A stretch of DNA of 64,000 nucleotides from Streptomyces sp. 7-21 (GTDB taxonomy: Bacteria; Actinomycetota; Actinomycetes; Streptomycetales; Streptomycetaceae), in assembly GCF_016741785.1 (NCBI RefSeq), contig NZ_JAERRL010000005.1:330188-394187 (forward strand). Reading direction: 5' to 3'. The notes under the pieces are model-generated. The model made no database searches. It was not told the origin of the DNA and was given only the letters and a program-made list of their open reading frames with translations. Made by a program: the position numbers and the translations under genes. This document shows positions 39,739-48,140 of this stretch, in pieces (the stretch's first letter is position 1; each line of letters opens with the position of its first letter).

Positions 39739-40473
39739 ATGACCCTGGAAAACCCCCTCCCCGGCGCCATCGGCCTGAGCCACATCACCCCCTACGACTG
39801 GACCGCCACCGACGGCGTCCGGGGCGGCAGCCCTCACATGCACACCGCCTGCACCGAGGCCTACGTCGTCACCGCCGGAAAGGGAGCCGTCCAGACCCTC
39901 AGCCCGCAGGGCTACCACCACACCCCCCTCGAACCCGGCACCATCGCCTGGTTCAGCCCCGGCACCGTCCACCGCATGATCAACGAGGACGGGCTCAAGG
40001 TCACCGTCCTCATGCAGAACAGCGGCCTCCCCGAAGCAGGCGACGCCGTCTTCACCTTCCCCGCCGAGATCCTCGCCGACCCCGAGCGCTACGCCGAAGC
40101 CGCCGCCCTCCCCGCCAAGGAAGGCCCCGAAGCCGAGAAGGCCGCCCGCGCCCGCCGGGACCTCGCCATCGAGGGCTACCTGCCCATCCGTGACGCCCTC
40201 CGCGACGGCGACCCCGAACCGCTGCGCGCCTTCCACGCCGCCGCCGCCCGTCTCGTCTCCGGCCGCGTCGCCGCCTGGCGCGCCCGCTGGCGCGACGGGG
40301 CGCTCGCCGCCGCCGAACGGACCGGCGCACACCTCGACGCTCTGGAGAAGGGCGACCCCACCCACCTGTGGCAGGCCGCTATGAACACCACCGGCCCGAC
40401 CCGCGCCGCTGGCTGCGGCATGTGCGGCCACCGCCAGGAGTACGAGGTCCCCGGCGTCACGCTCCCGGCCTGA
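39739..40473 (+). CDS. cupin-domain protein with helical C-terminal extension
   Basis: 244 residues. The N-terminal cupin shows motif 1 GGSPHMHTACTEAYVVTAGKG (metal ligands HxH and Glu) and motif 2 TIAWFSPGTVHRMIN (Pro-Gly...His). The C-terminal half is helical and ends AAGCGMCGHRQEYEVPGVTL with a CxxC. May be a sugar isomerase-like or sensory protein. ATG 39739 has AAGGA 10 nt upstream. A LacI-like operator and a 9-codon mini-ORF (39688-39717, with GAGGAGA before it) lie upstream. Confidence 0.85.
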   Translation: MTLENPLPGAIGLSHITPYDWTATDGVRGGSPHMHTACTEAYVVTAGKGAVQTLSPQGYHHTPLEPGTIAWFSPGTVHRMINEDGLKVTVLMQNSGLPEAGDAVFTFPAEILADPERYAEAAALPAKEGPEAEKAARARRDLAIEGYLPIRDALRDGDPEPLRAFHAAAARLVSGRVAAWRARWRDGALAAAERTGAHLDALEKGDPTHLWQAAMNTTGPTRAAGCGMCGHRQEYEVPGVTLPA

Positions 40474-40479
40474 CGCGGG

Positions 40480-41259
40480 TCAGTACTTGGGCCCCACGTG
40501 CGCGTCCATCAGCGCCACGGACGCCTTGCGGGCGATCGAGACGTTGAACGGAGCGCCGTTGCGTTCCAGGATTCTCCACTCGGCCCCTACCAGGTCGAGA
40601 GCATAGGTAAAGAGCCCTCGGATGTCGTCAGAGCGGTTACTGAAGAAGTACCGAGCGTATTCGTACCGTTTCCTCTCGCCCGCGACTGACTTGGTCGTCC
40701 AGTTGGTGACGCGGCAGCCGTCGGAGTGGATGCAGCCCCGGATGAATGCCCAGGCGTATCGATCCACGAGCGCGTGCTGCCAGGGCTCCAGCGCGATATG
40801 GCGGTCGTGCTTCCTCCCTGCACCGTGCTGAGGGAAGAGGCATGTCCAGTGGTGTGTGAACGACTTCACTTCCGTGCAGCCCTTCAGCTGACGGTGCCGG
40901 ATCCGCGGCGTGACCATCACGGCCCTCATGGCGTCTTCGGCTGCCGTGATCAGACCGGGCCAGAGGTCGTCACAGAAGATCGAGAGATGATGCTGACCAG
41001 GACGGGAAACGATGTGGCCGTCCCCTAGATACAACCCGAGGAGGTAGACGTAGGCGCGCTCGTCGAAATCACGGGGTGTGCAGCGTGGGCAGTCGTGCGG
41101 TCGCTGGAAGGGCACACCGAGGGACCGGCGTTCTTCAGAGCGCCACCAGGAGATCGTGCCAGGCGGGACCCGGAGTCGCTCGGCGACCGAGGCTACCGTG
41201 GCACCGCCTCTCAGCAGTGTGAGCGCTTCCGTACGGATGGCGGGGGGATAGGACTTCAC
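40480..41259 (-). CDS. HTH plus LAGLIDADG homing-endonuclease-like protein
   Basis: 259 residues from GTG 41259. Residues 10-40 form a helix-turn-helix (ALTLLRGGATVASVAERLRV then PPGTISWW). Two LAGLIDADG-type helices follow: VYLLGLYLGDGHI (71-83, acidic Asp80) and WAFIRGCIHSDGCRV (170-184, Asp180), separated by 100 residues, as in a single-chain enzyme. A Cys pair, CPRC, lies at 57-60. Base composition is visibly lower in GC and codon use is mixed, unlike every neighbour, so it was probably acquired. It is free-standing, not in an intron or intein, and lies 74 bp downstream of tRNA-Leu on the same strand. Could instead be a regulator. Confidence 0.7.
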   Translation of the reverse strand: MKSYPPAIRTEALTLLRGGATVASVAERLRVPPGTISWWRSEERRSLGVPFQRPHDCPRCTPRDFDERAYVYLLGLYLGDGHIVSRPGQHHLSIFCDDLWPGLITAAEDAMRAVMVTPRIRHRQLKGCTEVKSFTHHWTCLFPQHGAGRKHDRHIALEPWQHALVDRYAWAFIRGCIHSDGCRVTNWTTKSVAGERKRYEYARYFFSNRSDDIRGLFTYALDLVGAEWRILERNGAPFNVSIARKASVALMDAHVGPKY

Positions 41260-41332
41260 ACGCGCACAGTCGCAGACGGGCCAGTGCCGAGGGGAAGAGA
41301 AGGAAGAACATCACTCGGCTGAGTGACCCTTG

Positions 41333-41416
41333 TGCCGGGTGCGGGATTCGAACCCGCATGCCCTATCGGGCGGAGGTGTTTGAGACCTCTGTGTATCCCG
41401 GTTCCACCAACCCGGC
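41333..41416 (-). tRNA. tRNA-Leu (anticodon CAA)
   Basis: Class II tRNA, 84 nt. On the minus strand the acceptor GCCGGGT pairs with ACCCGGC and the T arm GCGGG-TTCGAAT-CCCGC is perfect. The anticodon arm GAGGT-CTCAAAC-ACCTC gives CAA, reading UUG. A long variable arm follows. CCA is not encoded (ACA follows). A -10-like TAGACT lies at 41434-41439 on the same strand. Confidence 0.95.
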
Positions 41417-41509
41417 ATGTTCATCGCCACAGAAGTCTATCCGTTCCTGGCAGCCGCAAGCCACTAGGTACCCTCGTCAGTGGCCACCTTGTACGAACCG
41501 AGGAGCAGC

Positions 41510-42199
41510 GTGAGCACCCCCGACGTTCCGGATGAGAACCCCACTCCCGCCGAAGCCGCCTCTGCTGCGGAGGGGAGCGACGCGCACGTGCCGCCGCAGA
41601 CGACGCGTGTCGTGATCGCCGAGGACGAGGCCCTGATCCGGATGGATCTCAAAGAGATGCTGGAGGAGGAGGGCTACTCCGTCGTCGGTGAGGCGTCGGA
41701 TGGCGAGCGTGCCGTGGAGCTGGCCCGGGAGCTGCGGCCGGACCTGGTGATCCTGGACGTGAAGATGCCGGTGATGGACGGGATCTCGGCGGCGGAGAAG
41801 ATCGCTGCCGAGGCGATCGCGCCGGTGCTGATGCTGACGGCGTTCTCGCAGCGGGAGCTGGTGGAGCGGGCCAGGGACGCGGGTGCGATGGCGTACCTGG
41901 TGAAGCCGTTCAGCAAGAGTGACGTGGTTCCGGCCATCGAGATCGCGGTGTCGCGGTTCCATGAGCTGAAGGCGTTGAGCGGCGAGGTGGCGGACCTGAC
42001 GCAGCGGCTGGAGACGCGGAAGCTGGTGGACCGGGCGAAGAGCGTGCTGCAGACGCAGTACGGGCTGACGGAGCCGGCGGCGTTCCGGTGGATCCAGAAG
42101 ACGTCGATGGACCGCCGGCTGTCGATGCGGCAGGTGGCGGAGGCCGTGCTCCAGGACGCGGCTGAAAAGGCGCAGAAACAGCAGAAGTCCCAGAAGTAA
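41510..42199 (+). CDS. pdtaR: ANTAR-domain response regulator (PdtaR type)
   Basis: 229 residues from GTG 41510, after AGGAG. The receiver has VVIAEDEALIRMDLKEMLEE, phospho-Asp in LVILDVKMPVMDG, LMLTAFSQRELVERARDAGA and Lys in YLVKPFSKSD. The C-terminal ANTAR RNA-binding domain shows VDRAKSVLQTQYGLTEPAAF and the helical RRLSMRQVAEAVL. ANTAR proteins stop premature termination by binding two-hairpin RNAs. Its kinase is not in this window. A TAGGTA hexamer at 41465-41470 may be its -10. Confidence 0.9.
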   Translation: MSTPDVPDENPTPAEAASAAEGSDAHVPPQTTRVVIAEDEALIRMDLKEMLEEEGYSVVGEASDGERAVELARELRPDLVILDVKMPVMDGISAAEKIAAEAIAPVLMLTAFSQRELVERARDAGAMAYLVKPFSKSDVVPAIEIAVSRFHELKALSGEVADLTQRLETRKLVDRAKSVLQTQYGLTEPAAFRWIQKTSMDRRLSMRQVAEAVLQDAAEKAQKQQKSQK

Positions 42200-42522
42200 C
42201 TTAGGTTTCGTCTCTGTGGGCGAGTGCAGGTAAAACTGCCCATAACTTGATACGTAGTGGTATGGCGCGTCCCTTTTCTGGGGCGCGCTTCTGTTTTGCC
42301 TGGCATAAGGCCGATCTTGGCTGGATCATCCGCTTACCGGCGGGTCGTGTTGTGTTTCGGGCATGTGGCGCAGGTCACGAGGAGATCACAACTGTCGCCG
42401 TGGAGTGTCTGTGAAGCTTCCGGGGCAATAGATTCCGCTGCACGCCGCACCGGTGTTCGTTGGTGCGTGTCATCGGTGCGGCTTGTTCGTTGTTGCTAGG
42501 TCCGCTTCCAGGGGGTTTTGTC
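42200..42522 (+). other. 323-bp gap between response regulator and livK
   Basis: Holds the terminator at 42265-42297. The remaining part before livK has no clear promoter; TAGGTC at 42497-42502 is possible but would leave almost no leader before the AGGGGG ribosome site. No gene seen. Confidence 0.5.
42265..42297 (+). terminator. intrinsic terminator after the ANTAR regulator
   Basis: GCGCGTCCC (42265-42273) pairs with GGGGCGCGC (42280-42288), allowing one G-U pair, with loop TTTTCT, followed by TTCTGTTTT. An unusually classical terminator for this genome. Confidence 0.8.
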
Positions 42523-43671
42523 GTGCTCGGAAGAACCGTCGTGAGGTGCGCGATACCCGTCGCGGCCGGTGCGTTGCTGCTGACCGGATGCGGCGGTGGC
42601 GGAAGCGATGCGGTCAAGATCGCCTTTCAGGGGCCGCTTTCAGGGGACAACGTCGCGCTGGGGGAGAACATGGAGCGCGGCATTCAGCTGGCGATCGATG
42701 AGGCGAACGCTTCGGGGGACTATGACTTCGAGATTGAGTACTTCCCGACGGACGACGCGGGGCAGGAGGGGCAGGCCAACACGGCGGCGCAGCGGGCGAT
42801 CGATGACCCGGCGGTGGCGGCTGTGATCGGTCCCGCTTTCTCCGGCCCGGCGAATGTCGCCGGGCCGTTGTTCGGTGAGGCGGGGCTGGCGGCGGTGTCG
42901 ACGTCGGCGACGGATCCGTCGTTGACGGAGCAGGGTTTTCCGACGTTCCTGCAGGCGGTTCCGGCGGACAGTCTGCAAGGGGCGGCGATGGCTGAGTTCC
43001 TGGCGGCGCAGGACGGCGTGGAGACCGTGATGGTCGTGGACAACGTGACGCCGTACGGGGAGGGTCTGGCGGATGTCGCGGCGGCGGACCTTGCGGATGC
43101 GGGGATCGAGGTGCTGCGGGAGAGCGTGCCGGAGGACACGGTGGATTACGGCAGCGCCGCGCGGACGGTGGTGAACTCCGGTGCTGATGCCCTGATTTAC
43201 GCGGGTTACTATGCGGCGCTTGGTCCGTTCGCGACGCGTTTGCAGGAGGCGGGCTTCGACGGGATCGGGGTGTCGGGGGACGGTTCGAACGACCCGGAGC
43301 TGCTGAATCTGGCGGGGGGCGCGGTGGAGGGCTGGTATCTGACCTGCCCGTGTACGGATGCGTCGGAGAACCAGGCGACGCAGGCGTTCGCGGAGCGGTA
43401 CGAGGAGGAGTTCGGGGTGGCGCCGGGGACGTACTCGGCGGAGTCGTACGACGCGACGAACATGATCATTGAGACGATTGCGGAGCTGGGTGGGGATCCG
43501 TCGCGTGAGGAGCTGTACGAGGCGCTGGCGAATGCTGAGTACGAGGGGCTGACGAAGACGTTCTCGTTTACGGAGAGCGGGGCGCTGGCGAACGAGACGA
43601 TCTACTTCTACCAGGTTGAGGGTGGGGAGATCGGTTATCTGGGGGAGACGAGCGAGCTGGTGGGCGGCTAA
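42523..43671 (+). CDS. livK: branched-chain amino-acid ABC transporter binding lipoprotein
   Basis: 382 residues. GTG 42523 is chosen because AGGGGG sits 7 nt upstream and it gives a normal short signal peptide, RTVVRCAIPVAAGALLLTGC with lipobox LTGC; earlier starts would add an odd N-terminus. The mature protein is a periplasmic-binding type I fold: KIAFQGPLSGDNVALGENME, AAVIGPAFSGPANVAGPLFG, GVETVMVVDNVTPYGEGLAD, LIYAGYYAALGPFATRLQEA, GTYSAESYDATNMIIETIAE. Substrate could be leucine-type or other amino acids or amides. Confidence 0.92.
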   Translation: MLGRTVVRCAIPVAAGALLLTGCGGGGSDAVKIAFQGPLSGDNVALGENMERGIQLAIDEANASGDYDFEIEYFPTDDAGQEGQANTAAQRAIDDPAVAAVIGPAFSGPANVAGPLFGEAGLAAVSTSATDPSLTEQGFPTFLQAVPADSLQGAAMAEFLAAQDGVETVMVVDNVTPYGEGLADVAAADLADAGIEVLRESVPEDTVDYGSAARTVVNSGADALIYAGYYAALGPFATRLQEAGFDGIGVSGDGSNDPELLNLAGGAVEGWYLTCPCTDASENQATQAFAERYEEEFGVAPGTYSAESYDATNMIIETIAELGGDPSREELYEALANAEYEGLTKTFSFTESGALANETIYFYQVEGGEIGYLGETSELVGG

Positions 43672-43773
43672 AAGCGGTCGCTGGTGGGCCTGGCCGGTGC
43701 GGGTCGTGTGGCTCGTGCCGGCCGGGTGCGGCCGTGGTGTCTGGTCCGGTTCTCTTGTTGAGGAAGTCCGTGC

Positions 43774-44697
43774 ATGTCTCCTTCGGATTTTTGGGACGTT
43801 CTTGTCCTGGGCGTGGTGCTGGGTTCGCTGTATGCGGTGATTGCGATTGGTTACACGCTGGTGTATGGCGTGCTGCAGCTGCTGAACTTCGCGCATAGCG
43901 AGGTGTTTATGTCGGGGGGGTTTGGTGGGCTGATTGCGCTGACGATTGTGGAGCCGGTGGCTGAGCCGTCGGTGGTGCAGTCGGCGTGGTATGTGGTGCT
44001 GGGGATGTGTGCGGGGGCGGCGCTGGGGGGTGTGGTTGCGTTCGGTCTGGAGCGGGTGGCGTACCGTCCGTTGCGGCGGCGGCATGCGCCGCGGCTGGTT
44101 TTTTTGATTACGGCGGTGGGGGCGTCGTTCTTCCTGTACAACCTGGCGGGGAAGCTGTTCGGGCGTCAGCCGATTCCGATGCCGGATATGTATGAGAATC
44201 GCCGGTTGTTTTCGGTGTTTGGTGCGTCGGTGAATGTGACGCAGGCGATCATCGTGGTGGCGGCGGTGCTGATGCTGGTGGGCGTCGATTTTGTGGTGAA
44301 CCGGACGAAGCTGGGGTCGGGTATCCGGGCGGTGGCGCAGGATCCGGAGGTGGCGTCGCTGATGGGGGTGGATATTGACAAGGTGGTGTCGCGGACGTTT
44401 GTGCTCGGGGGGCTGATGGGTGGGGTCGCCGGGTTCTTGTTCGGGACGAATCTTCAGGTGGAGTACACGATGGGTTTTCTCCCCGGGATTACGGCGTTTG
44501 CGGCGGCGGTGCTGGGGGGCATCGGGAATGTTCGCGGGGCGATGCTGGGTGGTTTGACGCTGGGGATCGTGGAGGCGTTCACGGTGGAGCTGACGAGTGA
44601 TTCGTGGCGGTATGTGGGCGCGTTTGCGGTGCTGGTGCTGGTGCTGATGTTCCGGCCGACGGGGATCCTGGGTGAGCGTGTGGGGAGGGCGGCGTGA
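43774..44697 (+). CDS. livH: branched-chain amino-acid ABC transporter permease
   Basis: 307 residues, eight helices. GSLYAVIAIGYTLVYGVLQL-LNFAHSEVFMSGGF is the LivH signature, and VAQDPEVASLMGVDIDKV is the cytoplasmic ATPase-contact loop. Third positions are mostly G or T, in contrast with the C-ending genes left of 40 kb. The preceding 102 bp hold no clear terminator, so livK probably co-transcribes. Overlaps livM by 4 bp. Confidence 0.95.
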   Translation: MSPSDFWDVLVLGVVLGSLYAVIAIGYTLVYGVLQLLNFAHSEVFMSGGFGGLIALTIVEPVAEPSVVQSAWYVVLGMCAGAALGGVVAFGLERVAYRPLRRRHAPRLVFLITAVGASFFLYNLAGKLFGRQPIPMPDMYENRRLFSVFGASVNVTQAIIVVAAVLMLVGVDFVVNRTKLGSGIRAVAQDPEVASLMGVDIDKVVSRTFVLGGLMGGVAGFLFGTNLQVEYTMGFLPGITAFAAAVLGGIGNVRGAMLGGLTLGIVEAFTVELTSDSWRYVGAFAVLVLVLMFRPTGILGERVGRAA

Positions 44698-46136
44698 GCG
44701 CGGGTGTGTCCGTGGCGGGGCTGCGGAAGAGGGCGTGGTATCAGCGGCCGCGGTGGCGTCGGCTGGGGGCGCTGCTGGTGACGGCGGTGGTGCTGGCGCA
44801 GGTGACGGGGGAGCAGGGGGTCAGGGGGGATCTGTTCGCGGCGCTGGAGGCGAATGCTACAGGGCCGGGGATGTGGCTGTGGCTGGGGGTGGCGCTGCTG
44901 GTCTGGGTGGTGCGGGAGTTTCTGCACGACTGGGTGCGGGGTGTGGTGTCGGGGGTGCGTGAGGGGGCGGCGCGGCCGGTGGCGGGGCCGCGTGAGGCGC
45001 TGGGGCTGCAGGGGGCGCCGTGGTGGGCGGTGCATGTGTGGCTGCCGGTGATGGTGGTGCGGGGGGTGCGGTATGTCGCGGAGTTGGTGCGGCGTGACCG
45101 GCGGCTGCGGTGGGGCGGGATGGCGGCGTTGCTGCTGTTTCTGGTGTTTCTGCCGTTGATGGTGGCGACGTACTGGCAGCAGGTGCTGGTGGACCAGATC
45201 GGTGTGTATGTGCTGCTGGCGATCGGGCTGAATGTCGTGATCGGCTGGGCGGGGATGCTGGATCTGGGGTTTATCGCGTTCTTTGCGATCGGGGCGTACA
45301 GCGCGGCGTACTGGACGGGTGCGCTGCCGGTGAGGCCGCCGGTGGAGCTGAATAACTTTCTGGTGATTCCGGTGGCGGTGGTGACGTGCTTGATCGCGGG
45401 GGTGTTGCTGGGGGCGCCGACGCTGCGGCTTCGGGGTGACTATCTAGCGATTGTGACGCTGGGTTTTCACGAGATTGTGTATCTGATGGCGCGGAACTGG
45501 ACGGATGTGACGGGGGGTACCCGGGGGACGTCGCCGGAGCGGGTGGACAACTTTTCGCTGGATCTGGGTTTCCTGTCGTATGAGTGGGGGCTGGATCCGG
45601 TGCCGTATTACTGGTTGCAGCTCGGGTTCGCGGTGCTGATTGTGTTTTTGTTTATGCGGCTTGAGCATTCGCGGGTGGGGCGGTCGTGGACGGCGATCCG
45701 TGAGGATGAGATCGCGGCGGCGGCGTCGGGGGTGGACACGGTGCGGTTCAAGCTGCTGGCGTTTGCGATCGGGGCGTCGACGTCGGGTGTGGCGGGTGTG
45801 ATCTACGCGAGCAAGCAGGGGTTCATCAACTCGGAGATGTTCGTTGTTCTGATGTCGGTGCTGGTGCTGTCGTATGTGATTTTCGGCGGCATGGGGTCGA
45901 TTCCGGGTGTGATGGCGGGGGCGGCGTTGCTGGTGTGGCTGCCGGAGGCGCTGCGGGATTCGGTGGATCCGGCGGACCGTTACATGTATCTGGGGGCGGT
46001 GCTCGTGGTGATGATGATTTACCGGCCGCAGGGGCTGATTCCGTCGCGGCGGCGGCAGCGGGAGCTGCGGCTGGCGGAGGGCGTTCCGGCGTCGGCGTCG
46101 GTGTCGGCGTCGGTGTCGGGGGGTGAGAAGGCGTGA
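44694..46136 (+). CDS. livM: branched-chain amino-acid ABC transporter permease
   Basis: 480 residues, longer than a standard LivM because of an extra N-terminal section with three hydrophobic stretches (through about residue 160). The core begins VDQIGVYVLLAIGLNVVIGW and AGMLDLGFIAFFAIGAYSAA; the ATPase loop is AIREDEIAAAASGVDTVRFK. The last coding bases are a GTCGGC/GTCGGT hexamer run (46087-46126) producing ASASVSASVSGG. Overlaps livG by 4 bp. Confidence 0.95.
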   Translation: MSAGVSVAGLRKRAWYQRPRWRRLGALLVTAVVLAQVTGEQGVRGDLFAALEANATGPGMWLWLGVALLVWVVREFLHDWVRGVVSGVREGAARPVAGPREALGLQGAPWWAVHVWLPVMVVRGVRYVAELVRRDRRLRWGGMAALLLFLVFLPLMVATYWQQVLVDQIGVYVLLAIGLNVVIGWAGMLDLGFIAFFAIGAYSAAYWTGALPVRPPVELNNFLVIPVAVVTCLIAGVLLGAPTLRLRGDYLAIVTLGFHEIVYLMARNWTDVTGGTRGTSPERVDNFSLDLGFLSYEWGLDPVPYYWLQLGFAVLIVFLFMRLEHSRVGRSWTAIREDEIAAAASGVDTVRFKLLAFAIGASTSGVAGVIYASKQGFINSEMFVVLMSVLVLSYVIFGGMGSIPGVMAGAALLVWLPEALRDSVDPADRYMYLGAVLVVMMIYRPQGLIPSRRRQRELRLAEGVPASASVSASVSGGEKA

Positions 46137-46942
46137 GCGGTGTGGATGAGATTCTGCGTGCGAGCGGTGTGACGCTGCGGTTCGGGGGGCTGACGTCGCT
46201 GGACGGGGTGGACCTGCGGGTGCGCCGGGGTGAGATTCTGGCGGTGATCGGTCCGAACGGTGCGGGGAAGACGTCGCTGTTCAATTCGCTGACGGGGGCG
46301 TATGTGCCGCAGGAGGGCAGCATTGTGTTCTGTCCTCGGGGCGGAGGGCGGCATGAGCTGCGGGGGCGTAAGCCGTTCCGGGTGAACCGGCTGGGGGTGG
46401 CGCGGACGTTTCAGAACATCCGGTTGTTCGGGGCGTTGACGGCGCTGGAGAACGTGAAGATCGCGGTGGAGGCGCGGCAGCGGACGGACGCGTTGTCGAT
46501 CATGCTGGGGCTGCCGAACGCGCGGCGTGATGAGGCGGTCAGTGACCGGCGGGCGCATGAGGTGCTGTCGTTTGTGGGGCTGGAGGGCCGGCTGAATGAG
46601 GTGGCCTCGCAGTTGAGTTACGGGGAGCAGCGGCGGCTGGAGATTGCGCGGGCGCTGGGGTCGCAGCCGGAGCTGCTGCTGCTGGATGAGCCGGCGGCGG
46701 GGACGAATCCGACGGAGAAGCGGGAGCTGGAGGAGCTGATCCGGCGGATTAATCGTGAGCTGGATGTGAGTGTGCTGTTGATCGAGCATGACATGCGGTT
46801 GGTGATGTCGGTGGCTGACCGGGTGGTGGTGCTCAATTTCGGGCGGAAGATCGCGGAGGGTGCGCCGGATGAGGTGCAGCGGGACAGTGCGGTGATTGAG
46901 GCGTATCTGGGTGCGCCGGCGGAGGGGGGTGCGTCGCGGTGA
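46133..46942 (+). CDS. livG: branched-chain amino-acid ABC transporter ATPase
   Basis: 269 residues. Walker [17 protein letters not shown], signature [15 protein letters not shown], Walker [21 protein letters not shown] and H-loop [11 protein letters not shown] are intact; [19 protein letters not shown] is the LivG Q-loop region. Drives uptake with LivF as a heterodimer. GTG start overlaps livM stop and its stop overlaps livF. Confidence 0.96.
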   Translation: MSGVDEILRASGVTLRFGGLTSLDGVDLRVRRGEILAVIGPNGAGKTSLFNSLTGAYVPQEGSIVFCPRGGGRHELRGRKPFRVNRLGVARTFQNIRLFGALTALENVKIAVEARQRTDALSIMLGLPNARRDEAVSDRRAHEVLSFVGLEGRLNEVASQLSYGEQRRLEIARALGSQPELLLLDEPAAGTNPTEKRELEELIRRINRELDVSVLLIEHDMRLVMSVADRVVVLNFGRKIAEGAPDEVQRDSAVIEAYLGAPAEGGASR

Positions 46943-47667
46943 CGCTGCTGGAGCTGCGTGATCTGCGGGTGGCGTACGGGGCGATTGAGGCGCTGCGGGG
47001 GGTGTCGCTGTCGGTGGGGGCCGGTGAGGTGGTGGCGCTGCTGGGGGCGAATGGGGCGGGGAAGTCGACGACGCTGCGGACGGCTTCGGGGATGCTGCGG
47101 CCGGTGTCGGGTGAGGTGGTGCTGCGGGGGGAGCGGGTGGACGGTATTCCGTCGCATCAGCTGGTGCGGCTGGGGGTGGGGCATGTGCCGGAGGGGCGGC
47201 GGGTGTTTCCGCGGATGACGGTGCTGGAGAATCTGCGGATGGGGGCGTACCGGTTGCGGCGGCCGGATCCGGGGGATCTGGAGCGGGTGTTTGCGTTGTT
47301 TCCGGTGCTGGCGGAGCGGCGGCGGCAGGTGGCGGGCACGCTGTCGGGGGGTGAGCAGCAGATGCTGGCGATCGGGCGGGCTTTGATGGGGAAGCCTGAG
47401 GTGCTGCTGCTGGATGAGCCGTCGATGGGGCTGGCGCCGCTGATCGTGCAGCAGATTTTCGGGATTCTGCGGGAGATCAGTGCCCAGGGCACGACGCTGC
47501 TGCTGGTGGAGCAGAACGCGGCGCAGGCCCTGGAGCTGGCTGACCGTGGGTATGTGCTGGAGACGGGGCGGGTGGTGATGTCGGGTCCGGCGGGGGAGTT
47601 GCTGGCGGATCCGCGGGTGCGTGAGGCCTATCTGGGGGAGTCGCCGGAGGAGTCGGGGGTGGGCTGA
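46939..47667 (+). CDS. livF: branched-chain amino-acid ABC transporter ATPase
   Basis: 242 residues. Walker [37 protein letters not shown], signature [20 protein letters not shown], Walker [20 protein letters not shown] and [16 protein letters not shown] define LivF. Last gene of the liv operon; its 3-prime end overlaps the convergent thioesterase gene by 40 bp. Confidence 0.96.
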   Translation: MTLLELRDLRVAYGAIEALRGVSLSVGAGEVVALLGANGAGKSTTLRTASGMLRPVSGEVVLRGERVDGIPSHQLVRLGVGHVPEGRRVFPRMTVLENLRMGAYRLRRPDPGDLERVFALFPVLAERRRQVAGTLSGGEQQMLAIGRALMGKPEVLLLDEPSMGLAPLIVQQIFGILREISAQGTTLLLVEQNAAQALELADRGYVLETGRVVMSGPAGELLADPRVREAYLGESPEESGVG

Positions 47668-48116
47668 ACGGCGGGGCGCAGGGCGCAGGTGAGGCGGGCG
47701 GTGCTGACGCGTTTGCCGTTGTCGTCGGTGATGATGATGTCGTAGGTGGCGGTGGTGCGGCCGGTGTGGGCGGGGGTGGCGGTGCCGGTGATGGTGCCGG
47801 TGCGGACGCTGCGGTGGTGGGTGCAGTTGAGGTCGACGCCGACGGCGATTTTGCTGGGGCCGGCGTGGAGCATGGCGCCGATGGAGCCGAGGGTTTCGGC
47901 GAGGACGGCGGAGGCGCCGCCGTGGAGGAGGCCGTAGGGCTGGGTGTTGCCGTCGACGGGGAGGGTGCCGGTCACGCGTTCGGGGGCGGCGGTCAGGACG
48001 CGGAGGCCCATGCGTTCGCCGAGCTGGCCGGCGGAGAAGAGTGCGGGGAGGTCGATGCCGAGGCCGGCCCACTGTTCGATGATGTGCGGCGGGAATTCGG
48101 TGGTGGTGTCGCCCAT
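47628..48116 (-). CDS. PaaI-family hotdog thioesterase
   Basis: 162 residues from ATG 48116. Catalytic motif [20 protein letters not shown] (HGG...E) and the NxxHHR segment [20 protein letters not shown] place it in the PaaI/menaquinone-thioesterase-like group of hotdog proteins. Would cleave an aromatic or aliphatic acyl-CoA; substrate unknown. It is 24 bp from the next minus-strand gene and is probably co-transcribed with it. Confidence 0.88.
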   Translation of the reverse strand: MGDTTTEFPPHIIEQWAGLGIDLPALFSAGQLGERMGLRVLTAAPERVTGTLPVDGNTQPYGLLHGGASAVLAETLGSIGAMLHAGPSKIAVGVDLNCTHHRSVRTGTITGTATPAHTGRTTATYDIIITDDNGKRVSTARLTCALRPAVQPTPDSSGDSPR

Positions 48117-48140
48117 GGGGGGTGTTTTTACCAGGCCGGG

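Noticed and set aside
40474..41416. Integrated element with att sites at tRNA-Leu
   Set aside because: No integrase is present and no copy of the tRNA 3-prime end is seen near 40474; only the one foreign gene is evident.
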